Positions 1 through 5,429 of a stretch of 5,429 nucleotides of DNA are shown here, piece by piece. The position numbers were made by a program, and so were the translations under genes. The DNA is from Bacteroidales bacterium (lineage in GTDB: Bacteria > Bacteroidota > Bacteroidia > Bacteroidales > VadinHA17), in NCBI GenBank assembly GCA_013314865.1, contig JABUEV010000191.1, positions 1 through 5,429 on the forward strand, written 5' to 3'. The notes beneath the pieces were generated by a model. It saw only the letters and a list, made by a program, of their open reading frames with translations, had not been told where the DNA came from and did not search any database. How positions within the stretch are numbered: the stretch's first letter is position 1; every line of letters starts with the position of its first letter.

Positions 1-201
1 AGATAACCATACAGTCGTTCCGGCAAATGTAATAATTTCCTTCAGAGAACGTCAATTCATTTCCATCCTTTAAACAAAATCAAAATCGCAGTAAATCCTC
101 CTTAATTGAATTTGTTTGACAGAACTCTTTTCGTGAGGGATAAATATACTATTTTTGATAAAAGTTAGAACATTCTGAATTTCTTTTAAAAGATTCGTAG
201 T
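1..201. other. Left-edge intergenic region, no gene supported
   Basis: No convincing gene is visible. On the plus strand one frame stays open from base 2 to a TAA at 71-73 (23 codons), and could be the tail of a gene entering from the left. On the minus strand a frame is open from about base 90 to the left edge; it contains a possible TTG start but no ATG, and reads KDGNELTFSEGNYYICRND. Neither is long enough to identify. The rest is AT-rich and leads into the probable promoter of the hydrolase gene. Confidence 0.5.
128..157 (+). promoter_or_regulatory. Probable Bacteroidetes-type promoter of the GH3 hydrolase gene
   Basis: TATTTTTG at 150-157 matches the Bacteroidetes -7 consensus TAnnTTTG exactly. 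A TTTT run at 128-131 lies 18 bases upstream and is a three-of-four match to the -33 element TTTG. Transcription would start near 164, leaving a leader of about 38 bases before the ATG at 202. The match is by consensus only; the region is AT-rich, so chance hits are easy. Confidence 0.4.
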
Positions 202-534
202 ATGCGCTTAATGGTAAGATCCTTAATCCTGTCATTCTCTTTTTTGTTTTTACAGTTTCCTGATATTTTTTCGCAGAAGACAGATCCTCCTTTTTTAAAG
301 TACCTGTATCATCCGTGGGTCGATTCGGTAATGAAAACACTGACCTCCGAACAACGTATTGCACAGTGTATTTGGATAGCAGGTTATTCGGGAAGAGATG
401 TGGCTCATGAAGTCGAAATAACCGATTTAATCAGAAAATATGGACCAGGGGGCATTGTGTTTTTCAGGGAACACCTGCCAGGCAGGCTGAACTTGCCAAC
501 TTCTACCAGAAGATTTCAAAAGTACCTCTTCTGA
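202..534 (+). CDS. N-terminal fragment of frameshifted secreted GH3 beta-N-acetylglucosaminidase
   Basis: This is the 5' part of the hydrolase gene that continues at 540-3155. Residues 1-24 form a signal peptide: Arg at 2 and 6, a hydrophobic core LILSFSFLFLQF, and a likely signal peptidase I site after FS at residue 24. No lipobox cysteine is seen, so the product should be exported to the periplasm or cell surface without a lipid anchor. Residues 35-88 look like the start of a GH3 catalytic domain (DSVMKTLTSEQRIAQ, then KYGPGGIVFF). From residue 89 on (REHLPGRLNL...) the reading is out of frame until the TGA at 532-534; the true continuation, QGTPARQAELANFYQKISK, is in another frame from 465. 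ATG202 is preferred as start because it gives the full signal peptide; ATG211 would give a slightly shorter one. No Shine-Dalgarno sequence is visible, as is usual in Bacteroidetes. Confidence 0.8.
   Translation: MRLMVRSLILSFSFLFLQFPDIFSQKTDPPFLKYLYHPWVDSVMKTLTSEQRIAQCIWIAGYSGRDVAHEVEITDLIRKYGPGGIVFFREHLPGRLNLPTSTRRFQKYLF
459..486 (+). other. Frameshift site in the hydrolase gene (one T missing in a T run)
   Basis: The frame of 202-534 reads GGIVFF and then loses similarity to the family. The frame of 540-3155 is open upstream to this point and reads QGTPARQAELANFYQ from 465. The T run at 460-464 has five Ts; a sixth would join the two frames seamlessly as GGIVFFQGTPA. A small hairpin (CCTGC at 474-478, loop CAG, GCAGG at 482-486) begins 8 bases after GTTTTTC (459-465). 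This spacing resembles a programmed -1 frameshift signal, but GTTTTTC is not a proper X XXY YYZ slippery heptamer. A sequencing or assembly error, or a real inactivating mutation, is more likely. Confidence 0.75.
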
Positions 535-539
535 TATCA

Positions 540-3155
540 ATGGATGCCGAATGGGGTTTGGGAATGAGACTTCAGGATGTCGAAAAATTTCCTTACCAGA
601 TGACTCTTGGTGCAATAACAGATGATTCCCTGATTTACAAGATGGGTAAAATGGTAGCTCAACAATGCAAAAGACTTGGTGTTCATGTCAATTTGGCTCC
701 GGTTGCAGATATCAATAATAATCCCGCTAATCCTGTAATAAATTACAGGTCCTTCGGTGAAAATAAGGAAAATGTCGCACATAAAGCCATGTTGTACATG
801 AAAGGAATGCAGGATAATGGCGTATCTGCAACATTGAAACATTTTCCCGGGCACGGGGACACAAATGTTGATTCTCATTACGACCTTCCTGTCATTACCC
901 ATTCAAGGGACAGACTTGAAAGCATTGAACTGTATCCTTTTGTAAAACTGATTGATGAAGGTGCTGGCTGTGTGATGACTGCTCATCTGAATCTTCCTGC
1001 AGTAGATGCCACCCCGAATCTTCCGGCTACCCTTTCTCCCGCTGTTATAAAACAGCTTTTAATAAAAGATCTTGGCTTTAAGGGACTGGTGATCACAGAC
1101 GCAATGAATATGAAAGGTGTGACCAAATATTTCAAGGCGGGTGAAGCTGAAGCTCTGGCATTTATGGCTGGAAATGATGTAGTTGAGTTTGTGACAGATA
1201 TTGAGTCTGCTATAAGGGAAACCATGAACATGATTGCATCAAAGAAAATCCTGCCTGCAGAAATAGACATGAAATGCAGGAAGGTCCTAGCTCTTAAATA
1301 CTGGTCAGGACTATCAAAGCCTGTCAATATTAATAAAGAAAATATCATTAAGGATCTTAATCCTCAAACCACGCTTGCCTTAATCCGGGATCTTTATGCT
1401 AATTCACTGACAGTGATTCAGAATAATAATAATATTATTCCGCTGAAGAATCCCGGGAAAATGAAGATAGCTGCGCTGGCAGTAAACAAAAACAGAATTA
1501 CGGTATTTCAGAAAAGACTGCTAAACTACTGTCCAGCAGATACATTATTTATTTCAGCAGAAAACTGGAATGACTCTGAAAAGTTATTAAGCAAGCTTGC
1601 AGGCTATGACCTGGTGATAGCAGGAGTATTTGGCACCAGTCAGAGTCCTTCAGGCAATTTCGGAATAAAACCTGAACTGAACAGCTTTCTCGAAAAGCTT
1701 AGCGGAACAACCAGGACAATAATTGCCTTTTTCGGAAATCCTTATGCACTCGATAAGCTAAAGGCAGTTGAAAAGGCCGAAGGATTGATTGTGACTTACC
1801 AGGAAAACAGTATTACAGAAGATCTCTCTGCACAATTGATTTACGGAGGCATAGGTGGTAAAGGAGTGTTGCCTGTGACCATAAACCAGAAATGGCGGGC
1901 CGGTCACGGAATAATAACCCGGGGAGACCTGAGGCTTAAGTACGGTTTGCCGGAAAATGCAGGACTTTCGTCAGAAAAACTTAACAGGAATATAGATTCC
2001 ATAGCTTTAGCGGGTCTGAAGGCAAAAGCGTACCCGGGCTGTCAGGTTATGGTCGCAAGGAAAGGAATTGTAGTCTTCTGGAAAACGTATGGATTTCATA
2101 CCTATGAAAACAGGATAGCTGTCAGGGAAGATGACCTTTTTGACCTGGCATCAGTCACCAAAGTATCTTCAACTCTGGCAGGGCTTATGCTGCTTGATTC
2201 GGAAGGGAAATTTTCACCTGACAAAACCCTGGGAGAATATGTTCCATTCTTCAGAAACAGCAACAAGGAAAAACTGATGATGAAAGACATCCTGACTCAT
2301 CAGGCCGGACTGACTGCATGGATACCTTTCTGGAGGGAAACTGTAAAGAATGATTCTGTCTTCAGAAAAAATATTTTCAGCCATGAAAGTTCAAGGAAAT
2401 ATCCACTTGAAGTGGCTGATGGACTGTTTATTAATAAAAAATACAGACACAAGATTTTCAATGAAATCAAAAAGAGTCCGCTTGGAGAAAAGAAATATGT
2501 TTACTCTGACCTTGCTTTTATTATTTCACCTGAAATAATTGAACAATTGACAGGAGAAAAATGGTATGAATTTGTAACACTTAATGTATATCATAAGATT
2601 GGTGCCTTTGATATGGTGTTTAATCCTTACATGAGATATCCGTTAAGCAGAATTGTTCCTACGGAATATGATTCACTTTTCAGGAAACAGCTTCTTCACG
2701 GGACGGTTCATGATGAGGGTGCGGCTATGCTTGGAGGAATCTCAGGGCATGCAGGGTTGTTTTCTACTGCAAATGATCTCATGAAGCTCATGGAGCTTTA
2801 CCGGAGGATGGGCGAATATGGCGGGGAGAGAATCATATCAGAAGAAGTAATGAAGCGTTACACCAGCGTGCAGTTTCCTGAAAACAATAACAGGAGGGGT
2901 CTTGGTTTTGACAAGCCTCTTCTTAACAACTCGGAGCTTAGCCCTAAGGATGCCTACCCTTCAAAAAGCGCATCGATGAAAAGCTTTGGACACTCTGGGT
3001 ACACCGGTACGTTTGTCTGGATTGACCCAGTTTATGATATAAGCTATGTTTTTCTCTCAAACCGTGTATATCCAACCAGAAACAACAACCTTCTTTCAGA
3101 CATGAACATCAGGTCTGATATTCTCGAATCAATATACAAGTCAATCACTGATTAG
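540..3155 (+). CDS. Main part of GH3 (NagZ-like) beta-N-acetylglucosaminidase fused to beta-lactamase-fold hydrolase
   Basis: With the piece at 202-534 this makes a protein of about 984 residues; numbers here count from M540. Residues 1 to about 255 complete the GH3 catalytic barrel. KHFPGHGDTNVDSH (100-113) is the NagZ-type signature with the Asp111/His113 pair that serves as general acid/base in this subfamily, and ITDAMNM carries the nucleophile Asp187. Residues about 285-450 look like the GH3 C-terminal alpha/beta domain, ending in GGKGVLPV. Residues about 475-871 are a class C beta-lactamase/serine hydrolase domain: SVTK (Ser538, Lys541) is the SxxK motif, YSD (655-657) takes the place of YxN, and HSG (818-820) takes the place of KTG. 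Family knowledge supports removal of terminal N-acetylglucosamine from peptidoglycan fragments by the first domain. Amidase or esterase action by the second is inferred. M540 is internal to the family alignment (SMDAEWG) and is unlikely to be a natural start; a product from it would lack the signal peptide and the first barrel strands. No other break is visible. Confidence 0.88.
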   Translation: MDAEWGLGMRLQDVEKFPYQMTLGAITDDSLIYKMGKMVAQQCKRLGVHVNLAPVADINNNPANPVINYRSFGENKENVAHKAMLYMKGMQDNGVSATLKHFPGHGDTNVDSHYDLPVITHSRDRLESIELYPFVKLIDEGAGCVMTAHLNLPAVDATPNLPATLSPAVIKQLLIKDLGFKGLVITDAMNMKGVTKYFKAGEAEALAFMAGNDVVEFVTDIESAIRETMNMIASKKILPAEIDMKCRKVLALKYWSGLSKPVNINKENIIKDLNPQTTLALIRDLYANSLTVIQNNNNIIPLKNPGKMKIAALAVNKNRITVFQKRLLNYCPADTLFISAENWNDSEKLLSKLAGYDLVIAGVFGTSQSPSGNFGIKPELNSFLEKLSGTTRTIIAFFGNPYALDKLKAVEKAEGLIVTYQENSITEDLSAQLIYGGIGGKGVLPVTINQKWRAGHGIITRGDLRLKYGLPENAGLSSEKLNRNIDSIALAGLKAKAYPGCQVMVARKGIVVFWKTYGFHTYENRIAVREDDLFDLASVTKVSSTLAGLMLLDSEGKFSPDKTLGEYVPFFRNSNKEKLMMKDILTHQAGLTAWIPFWRETVKNDSVFRKNIFSHESSRKYPLEVADGLFINKKYRHKIFNEIKKSPLGEKKYVYSDLAFIISPEIIEQLTGEKWYEFVTLNVYHKIGAFDMVFNPYMRYPLSRIVPTEYDSLFRKQLLHGTVHDEGAAMLGGISGHAGLFSTANDLMKLMELYRRMGEYGGERIISEEVMKRYTSVQFPENNNRRGLGFDKPLLNNSELSPKDAYPSKSASMKSFGHSGYTGTFVWIDPVYDISYVFLSNRVYPTRNNNLLSDMNIRSDILESIYKSITD

Positions 3156-3177
3156 AAAAAATCAGAATTTTCCAGGC

Positions 3178-3195
3178 ACTCTTTAAAGAGTTTTT
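3178..3195 (+). terminator. Weak intrinsic terminator after the hydrolase gene
   Basis: A perfect 14-base palindrome at 3178-3191 (ACTCT, loop TTAA, AGAGT) starts 22 bases after the hydrolase stop codon and runs into five Ts at 3191-3195. The stem is only 5 bp and contains two G-C pairs, so it would be weak. It also lies downstream of the minus-strand tRNA genes and could slow transcription from that side, although the minus strand has no U run directly after it. Confidence 0.45.
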
Positions 3196-3233
3196 AAATT
3201 ATTGAACCGGATTATTTGTATTGCGGGAAGATT

Positions 3234-3254
3234 CTTAAACCTTAAACCCTAAAC
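3234..3254. repeat. Three tandem 7-base units (CTTAAAC, CTTAAAC, CCTAAAC)
   Basis: Three head-to-tail 7-mers occupy 3234-3240, 3241-3247 and 3248-3254, the third differing at one base. They lie just past the 3' end of the tRNA-Leu(GAG) gene on the minus strand, in the gap between converging transcripts. No function is apparent; a short slippage product is the simplest explanation. Confidence 0.5.
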
Positions 3255-3261
3255 CTTTTTG

Positions 3262-3345
3262 TGCCCAGAACAGGACTCGAACCTGCACACCGTAACCGGC
3301 ACCAGCCCCTCAAGCTGGCGTGTCTACCAATTCCACCATCTGGGC
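3262..3345 (-). tRNA. tRNA-Leu, anticodon GAG
   Basis: Read on the minus strand, this 84-base gene folds as a class II tRNA. The acceptor stem GCCCAGA/TCTGGGC is followed by discriminator A at 3262. The anticodon arm is CCAGC, loop TTGAGGG, GCTGG, with anticodon GAG at 3311-3309, reading CUC and CUU leucine codons. A long variable arm (GCCG, loop GTTA, CGGT) is typical of leucine tRNA, and the T arm has loop TTCGAGT. The D arm contains GGTAGAC. CCA is not encoded (the gene is followed by CAA), so it must be added by CCA-adding enzyme. It lies 55 bases downstream of the CAG tRNA and is probably on the same transcript. Confidence 0.96.
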
Positions 3346-3400
3346 AGGGGCTCTTTATATCACCAATCACTAAACACTAATCTTCAACCCACCTTTTTAG

Positions 3401-3484
3401 TGCCCAGAACAGGACTCGAACCTGCACACCATTGCTGGCACTAGTCCCTGAAACTAGCGCGTCTACCAATTTCGCCATCTGGGC
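3401..3484 (-). tRNA. tRNA-Leu, anticodon CAG
   Basis: This 84-base minus-strand gene has the same acceptor stem, D loop core and T arm as its neighbour at 3262-3345. The anticodon arm is CTAGT, loop TTCAGGG, ACTAG, with anticodon CAG at 3450-3448, reading the CUG leucine codon. The long variable arm is GCCA, loop GCAA, TGGT. The discriminator is A at 3401 and CCA is not encoded. By my count it is identical to the GAG gene at 72 of 84 positions. It is the first gene of the minus-strand pair and has a probable promoter just upstream at 3503-3533. Confidence 0.96.
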
Positions 3485-3502
3485 AACTGCTTGGTGCGGG
3501 TG

Positions 3503-3533
3503 CAAAAATAGAAAAAAATGACAATTATTTAAA
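3503..3533 (-). promoter_or_regulatory. Probable promoter of the two tRNA-Leu genes
   Basis: On the minus strand TATTTTTG (3510 down to 3503) matches the Bacteroidetes -7 consensus TAnnTTTG. TTTA (3533-3530) lies 19 bases upstream as a three-of-four match to the -33 element TTTG. Transcription would begin near 3497, about a dozen bases before the mature 5' end of tRNA-Leu(CAG) at 3484, a usual distance for a tRNA leader. The support is consensus and position only. Confidence 0.45.
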
Positions 3534-3559
3534 GTCTATTGATTAAAAATATATTTTTG
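3528..3559 (+). promoter_or_regulatory. Possible promoter of lysC-lysA
   Basis: TATTTTTG at 3552-3559 matches TAnnTTTG, and TTTA at 3528-3531 lies 20 bases upstream as a partial -33 element. Transcription would start near 3566 and give lysC an untranslated leader of about 140 bases. The -7 box overlaps a perfect 14-base A/T palindrome at 3545-3558. A second, poorer candidate is TACATTTA at 3683-3690, which would leave almost no leader. The extreme AT content makes chance matches likely. Confidence 0.35.
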
Positions 3560-3612
3560 CATCCTGAAATTATAAAAAGTTAAAAAATAACGATCCATGC
3601 TTTAAATCTTTT

Positions 3613-3642
3613 AATTTATTAACTAAGAAAGACTAATAAATT
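3613..3642. repeat. 9-bp A/T-only inverted repeat in the lysC leader
   Basis: AATTTATTA at 3613-3621 is the exact reverse complement of TAATAAATT at 3634-3642, with a 12-base loop between them. It sits 64 bases before the lysC start codon. As RNA the hairpin would be weak because it has no G-C pair; as DNA it could be a binding site for a dimeric regulator. In so AT-rich a spacer it may equally be chance. Confidence 0.35.
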
Positions 3643-3705
3643 TTATCATAATTAAATAATGGAAACCAAATTTTCAAACAAATACATTTAAACTACTAAG
3701 AATAT

Positions 3706-5019
3706 ATGAAAATAATGAAATTTGGGGGGACCTCCGTTGGAAGTCCTGAAAGAATGAAATCTTTGATCAATCTTATTAACGACGGCGAGAGGAAAATAGT
3801 TGTGCTTTCTGCGATGGCAGGCACTACAAACAGCCTGGTTGAGATTGCCGATTTGCTTTACAGCGATAATATCGGCATGGCTTCAACAAGGAACGAAGAG
3901 CTCAGGGAGAAATACCACAAAGTCGTTGAAGGGCTCTATGATACAGCGGATTTTAAGAAATCGGGGCATGAACTAATCGATTCCCATTTTGACTATATAA
4001 GAAATTTCACACTGAGAGTATTTACGAAGCTTCAGGAGAAGGCAATCCTTGCTCAGGGAGAACTTATTTCAACTGAGCTTTTTCAGCTTCTTTTACAGGA
4101 ACGAAAAATCAGGTCAGTATTGATCCCGGCTTTGAGCTTCATGAGAATTGACAAAGACGGTGAACCTGATTTTTTCTACATTGAGGAAAACATAAAAAGG
4201 GAACTTGGTAAATATCCGGAAGATAATTTGTTTATAACTCAGGGTTACATTTGCCGAAACGCATACGGTGAAACTGACAATTTAAAACGGGGAGGAAGTG
4301 ATTATTCAGCATCAATTATTGGAGCTGCAGTAGGAGCATACGAGATTCAGATATGGACCGATATAAGCGGACTCCGCAACAATGATCCGAGATTTGTTGA
4401 GGATACAAAAATCATAAGAGAGCTTTCATTTGATGAGGCTGCAGAACTGGCGTATTTCGGTGCCAAAATTTTACATCCCTCAAGCGTTAATCCGGCCAGA
4501 ATGAAAAATATACCGGTCAGGCTGAAAAACACTATGGAACCTGAAGATGAGGGTACTGTAATTTCCTCAAAATGCATACTGGAAGACTACAAAGCAGTGG
4601 CGGCAAAGGATGGCATATCGGTTCTGAGAATAAAATCTGACAGAATGCTGATGGCATACGGCTTTATGAGAAAAGTGTTTGAAATTTTTGAGGCATACAG
4701 AACCCCAATTGACATGGTCACAACCTCTGAAGTATCGGTCTCAATTACAATCGATAATCCGGAACACCTCGATAATATTGCAAAGGATCTCAGAGAACTC
4801 GGATCAGTAGAAATTGAACGGAATCAGACGATAATATGCATTGTGGGAGATTTCCGGACAGAAAGAACAGGTTCTGCACCTGAAATATTTGAGGCACTTA
4901 ATACTATACCACTTAAAATGATATCCTACGGGGGAAGCCCTTACAGCATTTCACTTCTTATCGATACAAAAGATAAGGTTAATGCATTAAAACTGCTTAA
5001 CAAACATCTTTTTAATTAA
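3706..5019 (+). CDS. lysC: Aspartate kinase (aspartokinase), monofunctional, LysC type
   Basis: The enzyme phosphorylates L-aspartate with ATP to 4-phospho-L-aspartate in the cytoplasm, the committed first step towards diaminopimelate, lysine, threonine and methionine. The 437-residue length is usual for a monofunctional aspartokinase. The kinase domain (about 1-290) shows KFGGTSVGS (5-13), AQGELIST (116-123), RGGSDYSA (195-202), WTDISGLRNNDPR (217-229) and FGAKILHPSS (251-260). Two ACT regulatory domains follow, at about 304-370 and 374-437; the stretch VTTSEVSVSITID (338-350) in the first resembles ACT segments that bind feedback amino acids. Lysine inhibition is therefore likely but is inferred. 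There is no homoserine dehydrogenase domain. ATG3706 is chosen because MKIMKFGG matches the usual family start; ATG3715 would remove three residues before the glycine-rich motif. No Shine-Dalgarno sequence is seen. lysA follows after 11 bases, so the two are almost certainly an operon. Confidence 0.95.
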   Translation: MKIMKFGGTSVGSPERMKSLINLINDGERKIVVLSAMAGTTNSLVEIADLLYSDNIGMASTRNEELREKYHKVVEGLYDTADFKKSGHELIDSHFDYIRNFTLRVFTKLQEKAILAQGELISTELFQLLLQERKIRSVLIPALSFMRIDKDGEPDFFYIEENIKRELGKYPEDNLFITQGYICRNAYGETDNLKRGGSDYSASIIGAAVGAYEIQIWTDISGLRNNDPRFVEDTKIIRELSFDEAAELAYFGAKILHPSSVNPARMKNIPVRLKNTMEPEDEGTVISSKCILEDYKAVAAKDGISVLRIKSDRMLMAYGFMRKVFEIFEAYRTPIDMVTTSEVSVSITIDNPEHLDNIAKDLRELGSVEIERNQTIICIVGDFRTERTGSAPEIFEALNTIPLKMISYGGSPYSISLLIDTKDKVNALKLLNKHLFN

Positions 5020-5030
5020 ACATAATCAAA

Positions 5031-5429
5031 ATGTTCACTTTTGAAACAGTAAGCAAGCTAAGGAAGCTTCAAACGCCCTTTTATTACTATGACCTGGATG
5101 TATTGAATGAGACATGCAGGAAAATTAAGGAAAATGCGGATCAGTATGGATTCAAGGTACATTATGCTGTTAAGGCGAATGCGAATCCCAGGCTTCTCCG
5201 GCTAATCTCTTCCTACGGCTTTGGAGCCGACTGTGTAAGCGGCAACGAAATTACCAGGTCAATTAGCGAAGGATTCAGTCCTGAAGGGATTGTATTTGCA
5301 GGAGTTGGAAAAAGTGATTTTGAAATTGAGACTGCACTCAGGAACAATATATACTGCTTCAATTGTGAATCAGTGCCGGAGATTGAAGTTATAAATGATT
5401 TGGCAGGCAAGGCCGGGAAAATCGCTAAT
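5031..5429 (+). CDS. lysA: Diaminopimelate decarboxylase, 5' part, cut by window edge
   Basis: The enzyme is a PLP-dependent fold-type III decarboxylase that converts meso-2,6-diaminopimelate to L-lysine and CO2, the last step of lysine synthesis. Only 133 codons are inside the window; the frame is open to the last base, and a full protein should be roughly 380-420 residues. Visible family features are TPFYYYDLD (15-23) at the start of the barrel, HYAVKANANP (44-53) with Lys48 as the expected PLP Schiff-base lysine, GFGADCVSGNEI, and FAGVGKSDFEI. The HYAVKAN and FAGVGK segments fit LysA better than arginine or ornithine decarboxylases, and the adjacent lysC supports this. The ATG at 5031 lies 11 bases after the lysC stop, giving the usual length before TPFY; no Shine-Dalgarno sequence is present. 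Confidence 0.93.
   Translation, partial: MFTFETVSKLRKLQTPFYYYDLDVLNETCRKIKENADQYGFKVHYAVKANANPRLLRLISSYGFGADCVSGNEITRSISEGFSPEGIVFAGVGKSDFEIETALRNNIYCFNCESVPEIEVINDLAGKAGKIAN

Noticed and set aside
537..902. Minus-strand reading frame of 121 codons inside the hydrolase gene
   Set aside because: It overlaps the GH3 catalytic domain, whose plus-strand frame carries all family motifs; the antisense product has no recognisable features.
983..1348. Minus-strand reading frame of 121 codons
   Set aside because: It is antisense to the GH3 barrel end, which includes the ITDAMNM nucleophile motif; there is no promoter or family likeness.
540..3155. Antibiotic-resistance beta-lactamase
   Set aside because: The domain is the C-terminal half of a GH3 fusion and has YSD and HSG in place of YxN and KTG; a cell-wall amidase or esterase role is more plausible.
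3234..3260. Telomere-like repeat (CCTAAAC)
   Set aside because: There are only three imperfect units in a bacterial intergenic gap; this is a coincidence of a short AT-rich repeat.
3259..3444. Plus-strand reading frame of 61 codons beginning MCPEQDSNLHTV
   Set aside because: It lies across the two minus-strand tRNA genes and is their antisense. CPEQDSNL-type peptides are a familiar artefact of tRNA T-arm and acceptor sequence.
3560..3705. Lysine riboswitch before lysC
   Set aside because: The leader is almost all A/T with no GC-bearing helices; the multi-helix lysine aptamer needs about 170 bases with conserved G-rich junctions that are absent here.
4347..4577. Minus-strand reading frame within lysC
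   Set aside because: It is a shadow of the conserved aspartokinase segment from WTDISG to the start of the regulatory region.
5213..5410. Minus-strand reading frame of 65 codons at the right end
   Set aside because: It is antisense to the lysA barrel segment that carries GADCVSGNEI and FAGVGKSDFEI.

Overview
The window reads as an ordinary chromosomal segment of a Bacteroidota (Bacteroidetes) bacterium, probably of the class Bacteroidia. The grounds are moderate to low GC with very AT-rich spacers, no clear Shine-Dalgarno sequences before the genes, three TATTTTTG boxes matching the Bacteroidetes -7 consensus TAnnTTTG at sensible distances from genes, tRNA genes without an encoded CCA, and a secreted NagZ-type glycosidase fused to a beta-lactamase-fold domain. 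The phylum is inferred; species and genus cannot be read from the sequence.

Layout. Positions 1-201 hold no gene I can support and end in a probable promoter. Positions 202-3155 (+) hold one long gene for an exported two-enzyme protein: a family 3 glycoside hydrolase (NagZ-like beta-N-acetylglucosaminidase) followed by a class C beta-lactamase-fold hydrolase. It is broken by an apparent loss of one T in a T run at 460-464, so it reads as a 110-residue N-terminal piece (202-534) and an 871-residue remainder (540-3155). Restoring one base gives a continuous protein of about 984 residues. A weak hairpin terminator follows. Two tandem leucine tRNAs, anticodons CAG (3401-3484) and GAG (3262-3345), lie on the minus strand, converging on the hydrolase gene. 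An AT-rich spacer (3485-3705) separates them from the divergently transcribed lysC (3706-5019, +), and lysA begins 11 bases later at 5031 and runs off the right edge.

How it fits together. LysC and LysA catalyse the first and last steps of the diaminopimelate/lysine pathway and almost certainly form an operon; the pathway supplies lysine and the diaminopimelate of peptidoglycan. The hydrolase on the left probably degrades peptidoglycan fragments outside the cytoplasm: the GH3 domain would remove N-acetylglucosamine, and the second domain may act like the AmiE amidase whose gene neighbours nagZ in Bacillus subtilis. The two loci are separated by oppositely oriented tRNA genes and are not co-transcribed. 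I see no mobile element, CRISPR array or defence system, and nothing that amounts to a new system; the points most worth checking are the frameshift, the function of the C-terminal domain and the shared divergent promoter region.
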